Notes: generated from the sequence alone by a model not told the origin. Numbered from the stretch's first letter, positions 45,191-55,800 are shown. The stretch: DNA of 64,000 nucleotides from Halolamina pelagica (GCF_001307315.1 NZ_LGUC01000002.1:186001-250000); one strand, 5' to 3'. Made by a program: numbers and translations.

Positions 45191-45358
45191 ATGACGGGGA
45201 TCAGTGAGGCCGACATGAACCGTATCAACGAGTTCATCAAACGCAACAAGTTCGAACGCAGTCCCGATCTGCTCTGTCCGGACGAGGACGAATCACCCGA
45301 CGACGCCGCGGACGGGATCGGGGGACGACTCGTGAGAACGGGTGACAAAGACGAGTAG
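45191..45358 (+). CDS. small acidic protein, function unknown
   Basis: A 55-residue soluble protein starting MTGISEADMNRINEF, with FIKRNKFERSPDLLCP in the middle and an acidic end DEDESPDD. A TATA-like GCATTACTATGG (about 45156-45166) sits about 28 bp upstream. It is short, but the codon pattern and promoter make it credible. The upstream 44952-45190 holds no gene. Confidence 0.55.
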   Translation: MTGISEADMNRINEFIKRNKFERSPDLLCPDEDESPDDAADGIGGRLVRTGDKDE

Positions 45359-45533
45359 GCGCAACACAATCCGGTAGCACACTGCTATTCTCGGCTGACT
45401 GACGAACCGGCGGTCGCATCGCTGGCGTGCCATCGTTGTTGGCTGTGGTGTCGTCGACGCCCCCACCAGCGGTTCCTGTACCTCCGCCTGTTGTACAATC
45501 ATAACAATACCGGCGGGTCCGCAGGCTGTGAGT

Positions 45534-45839
45534 ATGGTTGTCAGCGTCCACGAGCTCACCGGCTTCCAGCGAGATCTCCTCTACGTGATCGCCGGCTCCG
45601 ATCACCCAACCGGGCAGATCGTCCGCGAGGAACTCGAACGGAGCACGGGGCGGGAGATCACTCACGGTCGGCTCTACCCGAACCTGGACGCGCTCGTGGA
45701 GGCGGGGCTCGTCGAGAAGGGGGCGAGAAACCGCCGGAGCAACTTCTACGAGCTCACCGACGACGGCAAGGAGGCACTCCAGTTACGCCGCCGCTGGGAG
45801 AACGAACTGTACGGCAAACTGATGACGACCCACGGGTGA
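45534..45839 (+). CDS. PadR-family transcriptional regulator
   Basis: A 101-residue regulator with the PadR winged helix. It has ELTGFQRDLLYVIAGSDHPTGQIVREELE, GREITHGRLYPNLDALVEAGLVEKG and RNRRSNFYELTDDGKEAL, followed by a short dimerisation helix. PadR regulators respond to phenolic acids or drugs in bacteria, and the archaeal ligand is unknown. An alternative GTG start at 45528 is possible. Confidence 0.82.
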   Translation: MVVSVHELTGFQRDLLYVIAGSDHPTGQIVREELERSTGREITHGRLYPNLDALVEAGLVEKGARNRRSNFYELTDDGKEALQLRRRWENELYGKLMTTHG

Positions 45840-45842
45840 GAT

Positions 45843-45950
45843 TTAGGCGCCCACGTCGTCGACGAGGTCGGGACGGGTGAGACGTTCGACGAGCAGTGCA
45901 ACGACGGCCGCGGTCAGGACCAGAACGAGCCCGAGTAGCTTCTTGCCCAT
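45843..45950 (-). CDS. tiny single-helix membrane protein
   Basis: A 35-residue protein with one helix (KKLLGLVLVLTAAVVALLVERL) and a short acidic tail. It is convergent with the PadR gene. I include it because of the clean helix and compact frame, at moderate confidence. No function is evident. Confidence 0.4.
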   Translation of the reverse strand: MGKKLLGLVLVLTAAVVALLVERLTRPDLVDDVGA

Positions 45951-46130
45951 GGCCGACCGTACCCTGAGGAGCCATTTGGTTATAGTCCGGGTACCGGACG
46001 CCAGCCGTGGGTATTCTGGGCGGGCCCGACCGAACACCGTCGCGGTCGACGCCGTCACCGGAGGCTGGGCGGATCGCCTTGCGACTCGAAGTAGTGGTCC
46101 GGGATGAACGTCTCGTCGCCCCTCGCGCCC

Positions 46131-46412
46131 TCACTCCTTGGCCAGCCCCTTCGACTGGATCAGCTCCCACGTCTCCGATCCCTCGGTGGTAATGCCGTAC
46201 ACCCGCCCCTTGCGTCGGTCCTCCGGAACGAGCAGTTCGACGAGCCCCTGCTCCCGCAGCGAGTTCAGCGCGCGGGAGACGTGTGTCGAGGCGATATCCA
46301 CGTCCGCGGAGATCTGGGTCGGCGTCGCCGGACTCTCGGCGAGCCGGCCGAGCACTAGTGTCCGGTGTCGGGAACTGATAACGTGGCCGACGACGTCCCA
46401 GTCGGGCGTCAT
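46131..46412 (-). CDS. winged-HTH (ArsR/MarR-like) transcriptional regulator
   Basis: A 93-residue protein with HVISSRHRTLVLGRLAESPATPTQISADVDIASTHVSRALNSLREQGLVE and a wing VPEDRRKGRVYGITTEGS. It lacks a ligand domain and metal cysteines. It lies 61 bp downstream of the DUF7344-like gene, in the same orientation, so it may be the second gene of a transcription unit beginning at 46998. Confidence 0.75.
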   Translation of the reverse strand: MTPDWDVVGHVISSRHRTLVLGRLAESPATPTQISADVDIASTHVSRALNSLREQGLVELLVPEDRRKGRVYGITTEGSETWELIQSKGLAKE

Positions 46413-46473
46413 CGGTGGGCCTCCGCGTTTCGGCGTCTGGCCCGTGTCGGTCGGTTGCGTCGGTGGCGGCCGA

Positions 46474-46998
46474 TCATTGCCATTGCTCCGTCAGGTAATG
46501 TGCGCCGGCCACGACGACGAGCGTGGCGAACAGGGTGACGTTCAACGCGGTCACCGAGAGCCACGCGAAGGCGTCGGGAAACAGGAACACCCCGGCGTAC
46601 ATGCCGAGTGCGACGGCGGCGATCCCGGCGTAGATCGCCTCCCAGGGGATCCCGTTCGGGGTGTCGTCGGCCTGTTCCGGCAGGTAGCTGTCCAGCTCCG
46701 ACACTGTCGACCTGAGCCTGACCTGTCCGCTGTCTTTGTCGTAATCCACGAGCCCCGCCTCGTCGAGCTTGGGGATGTGGATCTGGTACAGCGAGACGTA
46801 GACGCGTTTGATCTGTTTGTCGGTCAGTTCGTCGACCTCGACCCCGTTCTCCCACGCAGCCACGGATTCCGAGAGATCGTTCACCGAGACTGGCCCCTCG
46901 GCGCGGCGGAGTTTCGAGATCACGAATCGCCGACGCTTGTTACTCAACAGGTCGTAAACCGTGTCCTGCGTCAGCTCGTTCGATTCCTTCGTGGACAT
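46474..46998 (-). CDS. DUF7344-like HTH protein with membrane tail
   Basis: A 174-residue protein. Residues 5-115 form a winged helix domain (YDLLSNKRRRFVISKLRRAEGPVSVNDLSESVAAWEN, KQIKRVYVSLYQIHIPKLDEAGLV, with wing DKDSGQVRLRSTV). Residues 125-174 hold two hydrophobic helices. A HTH domain anchored in the membrane by two helices is a haloarchaeal pattern. A related protein with the same order lies at 49337. Both flank GlmS. No function known. Confidence 0.75.
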   Translation of the reverse strand: MSTKESNELTQDTVYDLLSNKRRRFVISKLRRAEGPVSVNDLSESVAAWENGVEVDELTDKQIKRVYVSLYQIHIPKLDEAGLVDYDKDSGQVRLRSTVSELDSYLPEQADDTPNGIPWEAIYAGIAAVALGMYAGVFLFPDAFAWLSVTALNVTLFATLVVVAGAHYLTEQWQ

Positions 46999-47038
46999 TG
47001 TGTGGGGCGGGTGTGGGTTCGGGATTCGGCCGGCGTCG

Positions 47039-48859
47039 TCACTCGACTGTGACGCTCTTCGCGAGGTTGCGCGGTTTGTCGATCGACCGGCCGAGCAGGT
47101 CCGCAACCCGGTAGGAGACGAGCTGCAGCTGGACGTTCGCGAGCAGTCCGGCCGCGACGGGATGGGTCTCCGGTATCGACAGGAACTCGTCGGCCGCTTC
47201 CGCGATCTCGTGATCGGTCCCGGCGGCGATGGCGACCACTGGGGCGCCACGGCTCCGGACCTCCTCGACGTTCTTCAGGGTTTTCTCGTCGTGGCGGCCG
47301 GTGAACACGGCGAACACTGTCGTATCGGAGGTCACGAGCGCGAGCGGCCCGTGTTTGAGTTCGCCGGCGGCGAACCCCTCCGCGTGCTCGTAGGTGATCT
47401 CCTTGAACTTCAGCGCGCTCTCCAGCGCGACCGGGTAGCCGACGCCCCGGCCGATGAAGAACTGCTCGTCGCGGTTGATGAACTGCGTCGCCAGCGCCTC
47501 CGCCGACGACTGGTTCAGGGTCTGCTCGACGTGCCCGGGCAGCTCCGTCAGCGCCGCGAGCAGCGCCTCCCGGTCGGGATCGACCGCCCCCGTCACGTCT
47601 TCGGCTATTCGCTCCGCGAGAAGCGCCAGCACCGCCACTTGTGAGGAGAACGTCTTCGTCGCAGCCACGCCGATCTCCGGGCCGGCGCGGATGAACAGCG
47701 CGTCGTCACAGACCCGCGCGGCCGTCGAGCCGATGACGTTCGTCACCGCCAGCGTGCGCGCGCCGCGATCGGCGGCGATCCGGATCGAGGAGAGCGTGTC
47801 GGCGGTCTCCCCGCTCTGGGTGACGGCGACGACGAGCGTGTCGTCGGTGACTGGCGCTGGCGTCGTCGTGTACTCGCCCGCGCTGAACACCTGTGCCGGG
47901 ATGCCGCGATCAGCCAGTATCTGCTGGGCGTACAGCGCCGCGTGGTAGGACGTTCCGCAGGCGAGCAGGTGGACGACGCCCACGTCCTCGAACGTCCCCG
48001 GCGGGAACTCCTCGAGATGAACGTCCTTGTCGTCGGTGATACGACCCTTGATGGCGCGATCGAGCGCCGCCGGCTGCTCGTTGATCTCCTTCAGCATGTA
48101 GTGGTCGAACCCACCGCGCTGTGCGTCCTCGGGCTGCCAATCGACGGTCTGGACGGGGCGATCGACCGGGTTTCCGTCCAGGTCGGTGACCTCGTGGTGA
48201 TCAGCCGCGAGTCGAACCACGTCGCCGTCTTCGAGGAAGGCGACGCGGTCCGTGTGTTCGAGGAACGACGGCACGTCGCTGGCGAGGAATCGCCGGTCCT
48301 CGCCGACGCCGACCACCAGCGGGGAGCCGTCACGGGCGGCGAACACGTCGTCCTCGCCCTCGACGACCATCGCGACGGCGAACCGGCCGTCGAGCCGGCC
48401 GATCGCCCGCCGGAACGCGTCTTCGGTCGACAGTCCCTGCTCGCGGTACATTTCGACGAGGTGCGGGACGACCTCGGTGTCGGTCTCGCTGGTGAACGTG
48501 TGACCACGCTCGATCAGCTCGCCGCGCAGCGCCGTGTAGTTCTCGACGATGCCGTTGTGGACGACCGAGACCTCGCCACTGCAGTCCGTGTGCGGATGCG
48601 CGTTCGCGTCCGTCGGGGCGCCGTGGGTGCTCCACCGGGTGTGGCCGATGCCGACGGCGCCAGAGGGGCGGACGCCCTGCAGTGCGTCGGCGAGCGCGTC
48701 GATCTCGCCTTCGCGTTTGACGACGGTGACGTGCTCCCCGTTCCGCACGGCGACGCCGCTGGAGTCGTAGCCGCGGTACTCCAGGTTCCGCAGCCCGTCG
48801 ACCAGCGTGTCGAGCACGTCGTTCTCCGCCGGCGCGGCGCAGGCGGTTATGCCACACAT
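47039..48859 (-). CDS. glmS: glutamine-fructose-6-phosphate aminotransferase
   Basis: A 606-residue GlmS. Catalytic Cys2 (MCGITACAA) begins the class II glutaminase domain, with YRGYDSSG, GHTRWSTHG, HNGIVENY and the linker to two SIS domains (CGTSYHAAL, SQSGETADTL, RGVGYPVALESALKFKEI). The end is AKSVTVE. It makes glucosamine-6-phosphate for UDP-GlcNAc. Start is fixed because Cys2 must follow the initiator Met; the longer upstream frame is ruled out. It is adjacent to a DUF7344-like gene at each side and is followed on the map by GlmM at 50003. Confidence 0.93.
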   Translation of the reverse strand: MCGITACAAPAENDVLDTLVDGLRNLEYRGYDSSGVAVRNGEHVTVVKREGEIDALADALQGVRPSGAVGIGHTRWSTHGAPTDANAHPHTDCSGEVSVVHNGIVENYTALRGELIERGHTFTSETDTEVVPHLVEMYREQGLSTEDAFRRAIGRLDGRFAVAMVVEGEDDVFAARDGSPLVVGVGEDRRFLASDVPSFLEHTDRVAFLEDGDVVRLAADHHEVTDLDGNPVDRPVQTVDWQPEDAQRGGFDHYMLKEINEQPAALDRAIKGRITDDKDVHLEEFPPGTFEDVGVVHLLACGTSYHAALYAQQILADRGIPAQVFSAGEYTTTPAPVTDDTLVVAVTQSGETADTLSSIRIAADRGARTLAVTNVIGSTAARVCDDALFIRAGPEIGVAATKTFSSQVAVLALLAERIAEDVTGAVDPDREALLAALTELPGHVEQTLNQSSAEALATQFINRDEQFFIGRGVGYPVALESALKFKEITYEHAEGFAAGELKHGPLALVTSDTTVFAVFTGRHDEKTLKNVEEVRSRGAPVVAIAAGTDHEIAEAADEFLSIPETHPVAAGLLANVQLQLVSYRVADLLGRSIDKPRNLAKSVTVE

Positions 48860-49336
48860 GGGTTCCCTCCGTCGACGCCAGCGCGTCGGGGCGGCCCACG
48901 ATGCGATCCTGACGCGGTCGAGGGGTGGATGGGCGCACGGTTCCGAGCGGTCGGTAGGTTCGATCTGTGTCGGGTCATCGTTGGCGTGGCCCGTCTCGCA
49001 GGCAACGTGCGGAAGATACACCGTCTATGAATTGTTATTCGGCGCTTGCAGGCTCTCATTCGACATTATGCGGCACTTTCCGGGTACGTCGCTGTCGACG
49101 GGCTCGGCGCCGGTCGCCGGGACCGGCGGACCACCCCAACACGAGTGAGTATGCTGTGGTTTCGGCCGGGTATGCGATGGATAACTAACTGTGCACGTCA
49201 GAAGGGAATCAAACGGACAGCTCGTGGCGTCACACTGCGAGCGACTCCGGAACCCCATCTATGATCCCCAAAGGAGCTGCTCAGGTCGGTCGGTACAGCG
49301 AAAGAATAATGTTACTCTGTACCAAGGACGACAGTA
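48860..49336. other. divergent intergenic region between glmS and the DUF7344-like gene
   Basis: About 475 bp. Short frames here are non-coding by content. A TATA-like AGAATAATG (49303-49311) sits about 28 bp before the ATG at 49337. No strong repeat or RNA gene was found. Confidence 0.5.
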
Positions 49337-49954
49337 ATGGTCGCTGACAATAAGGGTGAGGCCGTCGCGGGCACCACGACCGCGGAGACGGCACCGGGCA
49401 TCGACGACGTGGCCGACGCGGAGTCGGTAGGTTCGGGCGAACAGCAGGGGGTGGAGGAGGTTGACGCCGAGCCGCTCTCGCTCGACGTGATCTTCGAGAT
49501 CCTCCGCAACCGGCGGCGACAGTTAGTCCTCGAGTTCCTGCGTGATCGGGAGGACCCAGTCACGATCGGCGAACTCGCGGAACACATCGCCGCCATCGAG
49601 AACGAGACGACGGTCCGACAGCTGAACGCCCAGCAGCGGAAGCGGGTGTATATCGGGCTTTACCAGTGCCATCTGCCGAAGATGGACGACGTCGAGGTGA
49701 TCGACTTCAACCAGTCCCGCGGGCGTATCACGGCCGGATCGAAGATCGACCCGCTGTACGATTACCTCGACGTGGCCAACGGCGAGCACGGCGACGACGA
49801 CGAGGCGCCGTTCGAACGGAAACACGGCGTCGGCTTCGTCGCGACCACTGCCGCCTTCTTCGCCGCCCAACTGGCCGGTGCATACCTGCTCGCGAGCGTG
49901 TTCGTCCTGCTCCTTCTCGTCGGCACGGCGGCGGTCGTGGCTGGCGATCTCTGA
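49337..49954 (+). CDS. DUF7344-like HTH protein with membrane tail, second copy
   Basis: A 205-residue protein with an acidic 45-residue N-terminus and a winged helix (EILRNRRRQLVLEFLRDRED, ELAEHIAAIENETTVRQLNAQQRKRVYIGLYQCHLPKMDD). A wing (FNQSRGRITAG) and two C-terminal hydrophobic helices (about 150-205) follow. It parallels the protein at 46474-46998 in domain order. It lies between glmS and glmM, and could regulate or sense envelope state, which is inference. The start fits the TATA box at 49303. Confidence 0.72.
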   Translation: MVADNKGEAVAGTTTAETAPGIDDVADAESVGSGEQQGVEEVDAEPLSLDVIFEILRNRRRQLVLEFLRDREDPVTIGELAEHIAAIENETTVRQLNAQQRKRVYIGLYQCHLPKMDDVEVIDFNQSRGRITAGSKIDPLYDYLDVANGEHGDDDEAPFERKHGVGFVATTAAFFAAQLAGAYLLASVFVLLLLVGTAAVVAGDL

Positions 49955-50002
49955 GCGGTCCTCTCCCCTTTTAGCGGCCTCCCCGACGACAGCCACGAGC
50001 GG

Positions 50003-51349
50003 TTAGCTCGTGGGCTGTCGCTCGATGCTCCCGGTGTCGATCGCCTCGGTGACCAGCTTCTCGGCCGTCTGAAGCAGCGTCTCCATCCGATCGCGGTCGC
50101 GGGCCTCGGCGGTGATCCGGACCAGCGGTTCGGTCCCGCTCGCCCGAACGAGGAACCAGCCCTCGTCCACGTCGACCCGCGCGCCGTCGACGGTCGTGAT
50201 CCGGTCGTCGCCGTCGGGCATCGCCTCGATGATCTGTTCGACGATGGCTTCGTTCCGATCGGTTTCGACGGTCCGCCGGCTGATCGGCACCGTGTGAACG
50301 TCCGCGACGAGCGCGTCGAGGGAGCCGTCGGTCGCGACCATCGCTGCGAGCTTCGCGGCCGCCAGCGGGCCGTCCGGTGCCAGGGTCTCGTCGGGCCAGA
50401 TCCACGCGCCGCTCGGCTCGCCGCCGAACACTACGTCCGGTTCGGCGGCCCGGCGCGCGACGTAGCCGTCACCCACCTGGGTGTACGTCACGTCGGCGCC
50501 GACGGCCGCGAGTTCGTCACGGATCGCCATGCTGGCGTCGATGGGGACCGCCACCCGGTCGCCGCCCGACGCCGCCCGGCGAGCGAACAGCGCCAACAGC
50601 ACGTCGCCGGGGACGAACGTGCCCGACTCGGTGACGGCGAGCATCCGGTCGGCGTCGCCGTCGTGCGCGACACCCATGTCGGCGTCGCTGGCTGCCACCA
50701 GCTGCCGCAGGGTAGCACAGCTCTCGGCCGTCGGTTCGCTCTTGCGAGCGGGGAACGAGCCGTCCGGGACGCCGTTCAGCGTCGTCACCGCACAGCCGAG
50801 CCGGCGCAGCGCGGCCGCGGTGAGTTCGCCGGTGCCGTTGCCCACGTCGACGACCACGGTCAACGGAGGGTCGATCGCCACTGCGTCGGCGATGGCGTCG
50901 AGGTGGCGCCCCCGAGCGCCGCCGAACCGGTGCCGGGAGCCGGTTTCGTCCCACGACGCGAAGCTGTACTCGCCGTGCCGGATGCGGTCGGCGATGGCGG
51001 TCTGTTCGTCGCCCACGACCGACGAGCCGTCGGGGCGCCAGAGCTTCAGCCCGTTGTCGCTGGGCGGGTTGTGCGAGGCGGTGACGGCGACGCCCATATC
51101 GGCGTCGTACCAGTCGACGGCTCGCGCGATCGTCGGCGACGGGAGCTCGCCCAGTCTGGCGACGTCCGCGCCGCACTCCCGCAGTCCTGCCGAGAGCGCG
51201 TCGACCAGCAACGGCCCCGTCTCGCGCGGGTCGCGTCCCACGACGACGTGCTCGTTTCCTTCCGAGGCGACCGCGCGCCCGACCGCCAGTGCGGTCCCGG
51301 CCGTCACGTCCTCGCCGAACTCCCCGCGGATGCCGCTGGTTCCGAACAT
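50003..51349 (-). CDS. glmM: phosphoglucosamine mutase (GlmM-type)
   Basis: A 448-residue alpha-D-phosphohexomutase. It has MFGTSGIRGEFG at the start, the phosphoserine loop VAVTASHNPPSDNGLK (Ser about 92), the Mg-binding DGDADRM and the sugar-binding GEPSGAWIW and VRASGTEPLVRI. It converts glucosamine-6-P to glucosamine-1-P for the GlmU-like enzyme. The ATG at 51349 is chosen because the family start MFGTSGIRG follows directly. It is in the same region as glmS and the GlmU-like gene, but on a separate transcript. Confidence 0.9.
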   Translation of the reverse strand: MFGTSGIRGEFGEDVTAGTALAVGRAVASEGNEHVVVGRDPRETGPLLVDALSAGLRECGADVARLGELPSPTIARAVDWYDADMGVAVTASHNPPSDNGLKLWRPDGSSVVGDEQTAIADRIRHGEYSFASWDETGSRHRFGGARGRHLDAIADAVAIDPPLTVVVDVGNGTGELTAAALRRLGCAVTTLNGVPDGSFPARKSEPTAESCATLRQLVAASDADMGVAHDGDADRMLAVTESGTFVPGDVLLALFARRAASGGDRVAVPIDASMAIRDELAAVGADVTYTQVGDGYVARRAAEPDVVFGGEPSGAWIWPDETLAPDGPLAAAKLAAMVATDGSLDALVADVHTVPISRRTVETDRNEAIVEQIIEAMPDGDDRITTVDGARVDVDEGWFLVRASGTEPLVRITAEARDRDRMETLLQTAEKLVTEAIDTGSIERQPTS

Positions 51350-51446
51350 GGCCCATACAGTCGTGGCTGTGCTGTTTGTTAGCACCCGAATACTGTATCG
51401 CGGCGAACCGGGAGTCGCGGCGGCGACGCGGATCGCGACTCGTCAC

Positions 51447-52589
51447 TCAGTCCGAGGCGGTGTTCGGCCCAGTGTGCTCCTCCGACCGCGACGGCTCTCC
51501 CTGTGTGGCCGGGTCAGCGCCGGCCTGCGAGCGCCGCGGATCGATCGTGGTGTGTTCACCCGTATCACCCGCGGACGGCGCCTGCAGCGGTGTGGGCTCC
51601 CGCTCTCGACGGCGTTCGGCGGGCGTGATCACGGCGTCGAGGTGGTCGTTCGCCGCCCGGTCCATCGCCATCGCCCAGGTGAACGCGACCATCGCGAAGA
51701 GGCCGAACCCCAGCGCAAGGGCGCCGCGGATCGCGGGCGTCGCGGTCGTCCCGACGCCCGGCATCGCCCAGACCAAGGCGGCGATCGACGCCATCGAGGC
51801 GACGCCGCCGGCCGCGTAGGCGCCGACCAGCGGGTGGAAGTCGTAGGCGAGGTAGTTGGTTTTCAGCCGCCAGAGGAAGTTCCGCAGCAGCATGAGCGAC
51901 ACGCGGGGCACGTACGTGCGGTAGCGGATGTGGCTCTCCTCGTCGCCGTAGATGATGGGACTTGGCACATCCACCACCCGGAGGCGGGCGGCGTTGAGTT
52001 TCACCAGTAGGTCGTTGCAGTAGCCGTAGAACTCGTACATCTCGTCGACGGCGGCGGTCTCGAGCGCGTGCAACGAGATGGCGGTGTAGCCGTTCTGCGG
52101 GTCGCCACAGCTCCAGTAGCCGCTGGCGATCTTCGTGAGCGCCCCCAGGACGGCGTTGCCGACGAACCGGTGACTCGGCATCGAGCCGCGCCCGGTTCGG
52201 TCGAGAAACCGGTTGCCCTTGGTGTAGTCGGCGTCGCCGTCGACGATCGGATCGAACAGTTCGTCGAGCATGCCCGGCTCCATCTGGCCGTCGCCGCCCA
52301 TCACCGCCGTAAGCTCGATCCGGTCATCGCGAGCCCGTTCGTAGCCGGTTTTGATCGCCCCGCCCACGCCGCGGTTCTGTTCGTGCTGGATCGGGATCAC
52401 CCGGGCGTCGGCGTCGCCGTCGCTCGCGTCGGCAGTCGCCTGGATCTCCGCCCATGTCCCGTCGGTCGACCCGTCGTCGACGGCGTAGATCCGATCGACG
52501 AACGCGGGCACCGACGCGATGGTGTCGCCGACGAACCCCTCCTCGTTGTACGCCGGAATAACCACGGCCGTCGTGTGTCCTCTGTACAT
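51447..52589 (-). CDS. family 2 glycosyltransferase (dolichyl-phosphate sugar synthase/AglD-like)
   Basis: A 380-residue protein. The GT-A domain (about 1-240) opens with AVVIPAYNEEGFVGDTI, has AVDDGSTDGT, NRGVGGAIKTGYERA and AVMGGDGQMEPG (DxD-type metal site). Two transmembrane helices follow (about 270-330), then a Ser/Pro/Glu-rich tail. Such proteins make dolichol-phosphate sugars for S-layer glycosylation or glycolipids. It lies 97 bp upstream of glmM in the same orientation, linking it to UDP-GlcNAc use. The ATG at 52589 starts the family homology. Confidence 0.82.
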   Translation of the reverse strand: MYRGHTTAVVIPAYNEEGFVGDTIASVPAFVDRIYAVDDGSTDGTWAEIQATADASDGDADARVIPIQHEQNRGVGGAIKTGYERARDDRIELTAVMGGDGQMEPGMLDELFDPIVDGDADYTKGNRFLDRTGRGSMPSHRFVGNAVLGALTKIASGYWSCGDPQNGYTAISLHALETAAVDEMYEFYGYCNDLLVKLNAARLRVVDVPSPIIYGDEESHIRYRTYVPRVSLMLLRNFLWRLKTNYLAYDFHPLVGAYAAGGVASMASIAALVWAMPGVGTTATPAIRGALALGFGLFAMVAFTWAMAMDRAANDHLDAVITPAERRREREPTPLQAPSAGDTGEHTTIDPRRSQAGADPATQGEPSRSEEHTGPNTASD

Positions 52590-52769
52590 AATCGGTCGCC
52601 GGAGCGCCGGCGAGTTGGCCGTGGCTACGACGACCCCACCGATTGTTACCCGTCGCCTGTCGCGTCGGCGGCGCCGAACCGGGCCGGACTGGCAGTCACG
52701 AGGCGGCAAGCGGCGCCATCTCCTTGACGGCGACCCGAACCGTCAGTGTCGACGCCGCTGAAGCCGATT

Positions 52770-52777
52770 CATAACAA
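52770..52777 (+). promoter_or_regulatory. TATA box of the PKD/CARDB protein gene
   Basis: CATAACAA about 30 bp before the ATG at 52805, giving a leaderless transcript. Confidence 0.5.
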
Positions 52778-52804
52778 AGCGCCGAACCGTCCAGTCCGTT
52801 CTTA

Positions 52805-55800
52805 ATGAGCAAGAGACGCGTCCTCGTGGCGATTGCCCTCGTCGTGCTCGCACCGGTCTGGGGCGCCGTGGTCGTCTCGGCGGCACCCGTCGAGAACGAC
52901 ACCTACGCGGTGGCACAGGGCACAAGTTGTACCGAAATCCAGCCAGTGACGAACGAGAGTCAGCCCGCCGAGGCGTTCTACGACTACCGCAACCCCAACA
53001 CGGAGCCGAACTCCTCGACGTTCAGTTCCTTCGGCACCACCGAGTACCAGGAGAGCTCGACGAGCACGCTGCTGTTCTACGAGGGGAGCGAGGGCGCCAG
53101 CATCGTTCTCGTCCACGGCGAACTCGGCGATGAGGACGGCGGAAGCACGCTCACGATGGCGTTCGAGGGGCTGCCCGCCGACGGCGCGTGGGTCGTCGAG
53201 GACGACGAGTACAGTGGGCGCGACGACGACTGGGATCTCGGCGACACCACCGCGTCGATCGACTGGATGTGGGGCTGAACCGCACAGACGGGGGCGTCTA
53301 CCGCGGGATCGGCAACGCGTCTGGGCCGATCGTCATCACGCCCGCGTTCAACGAGGATGCCACCTACTGGGGCGACTGGGGCTACTCCGGCAGCGACGCC
53401 TACCGTCTCGACGCGTGGCGCCTGATCGACGCCGACGGCTCGACGACGCTTCTCGACCGTGGCCGCCGGCTGTTCATCCACGGCGGCGGCTGTGAGGCGA
53501 CGCCGCCGACCGCCGAGCTGACCGGTCCGACCACCGCCGACACCGGCGAGGCGATCACGCTCGACGCCAGCGGAACGACCGACGACGGCACGATCGGCGG
53601 TTACGAGTGGGACTTCGACGCCGACGGCGAGATCGACGAGGTGACCGCCGGCCCGACCACGGACCACGCCTTCGAGGAGCGCGGCAACCGCACAGTCGCG
53701 GTCACGGCGTTCGACACGTACGGGAACGGCGATACGGCCGACCTCCAGGTGAACGTCACCGTGCCCGCGACGCCGCCGAACGCGAGCCTCGACGCGCCGG
53801 CGTCGGCGACGGTGAACGAGTCCGTCACACTCGACGCCAGCAACGCGACCGACGAGGGGAGATCGTCGGCTACGAGTGGGACGCCGACGGCGACGGCACA
53901 CTCGACGGGACCACCACCGACCCGGTTCTCGAGTACACGTACAACGACACCGGCACCGTCGAGCCGACGGTAAGCGTCGTCGACGACGACAACGAAACCG
54001 ATACTGCGACGGCGTCGATTGAGATCCAGCCCCCAACCAGCCGCCTACGGCCGCGCTGGACGCCCCCGCGACGGTTCGAGTCGATCAGCCGGTCACCTTC
54101 GACGCCAGTGGCTCGACTGACGATCGGGGAATCGAGAGCTACCGCTGGGACTTCGACGGCGACGGCACGGTCGACGCGACCACCGCCACGCCGACCGTCG
54201 AGCACACCTTCGTGAACACCAGTTCCGGCGTCGAGGCCAGCGTCACCGTCGTCGACAGCGCGGGACTGAACGACACCGCGTCCGCGACGTTCGATATCCT
54301 CCCGAACGACCCGCCGAACGCCAGTCTCGACGGGCCGGCCAACGTCACTGTCGGCGCGCCGGCGACGTTCGATGCGAGCGAATCGACTGACGACCAGGGG
54401 ATCGAGACGTACCGCTGGGACTTCGACGGCGACGGCACGATCGACGCTACCACCAGCGAACCAGTCGTCGACCACACTTTCGAAACCGCTACTGCCGGGA
54501 TCGAAGCGAGCGTCACCGTCGTCGACAGCGCGGGACTGAACGATACGGCGTCGGTGACGCTCGATGTCCTGCCAGACAACCCCCCCAACGCCAGTCTCGA
54601 CGGGCCGGCCAACGTCACTGTCGGTGCGCCGGCGACGTTCGACGCGAGCGAATCGACTGACGACCAGGGGATCGAGATGTACCGCTGGGACTTCGACGGC
54701 GACGGCACGATCGACGCCACCACCGCCACGCCGGTCGTCGAGCACGCGTACCAATCGTCGGGCAGCGTCACGGTAACTGTCACCGTCGTCGACACGGCGA
54801 ACCAGACCGCGACCGCGTCGGCATCGGTGCAGGTCCAGCCTGAGGCCACCCCGCCGTCGGCAGCCCTGTCGGTGCCGGGGGAAGCCACGGTCGGCCAGTC
54901 GGTGTCCTTGGACGCGGGCAACTCCACCGACGACGGGACGATCACGGCCTACCGCTGGGACTTCGACGGCGACGGGGAAATCGACGCCGAGACCCAAGTG
55001 GCGACCATCGAGCACGCGTACAACGAGTCCGACGAGTTCCAGCCCGCGGTGACGGTCGTCGACGACGATAACGAGACGGACTCCTTGTCGGCGTCGATCG
55101 CGATTCAGGCGGCCGACTGGTCGCCGAACGTCACCCTCGACTCGCCGAGGGAAGTGCTCGCCGACGAACCGGTGACGCTGAACGTGAGCGTATCCTCAGA
55201 CAGTGCAGACGGTGATGGCGGCGAGGGCGATGCGGTCGAGGTCGAGGGATATCGCTGGGATTTCGACGGCGACGGGACGATCGACGCCGAGACCGAAGCC
55301 CCCACCATCGAGCACACGTTCACTGCGGCAGGACGCGTGTCGGTTGGCGTAACCGTCGTCGCCGAGGACGGACAGACGGCGACGAGCAGCGCGACGATCG
55401 CCGTGGGTGATCCGGCCGCCGCAACGGCGGAAGTCGGCGTCGACACGTCCAACCCGACCGCCGGCGAGCCGGTCGTCTTCACCGCCAGCAACGCCACGGC
55501 GGCGACGCCGATCGTGAGCTACGACTGGACGTTCGGCGACGGCGCTAACGCGACCGGCGCCACTGTCGACCACGTCTACACCGCGGCTGGCGAGTACGAG
55601 GTGACGCTGACGATCACGACCGAGGGCGGCGTGACCGCGAACGCGACGACGACTGTCAGCGTCGCGGCCGCCGACGGTGGCAGCAACGACGGCGGCAGCA
55701 ACGACGGCGGTGGCAACGACGGCGGTAGCAACGATGGGGAAGCAACGACGGTGGATCTGAGGACGACAGCAACGACAGCGGAACCGACGGTGGCGACGAT

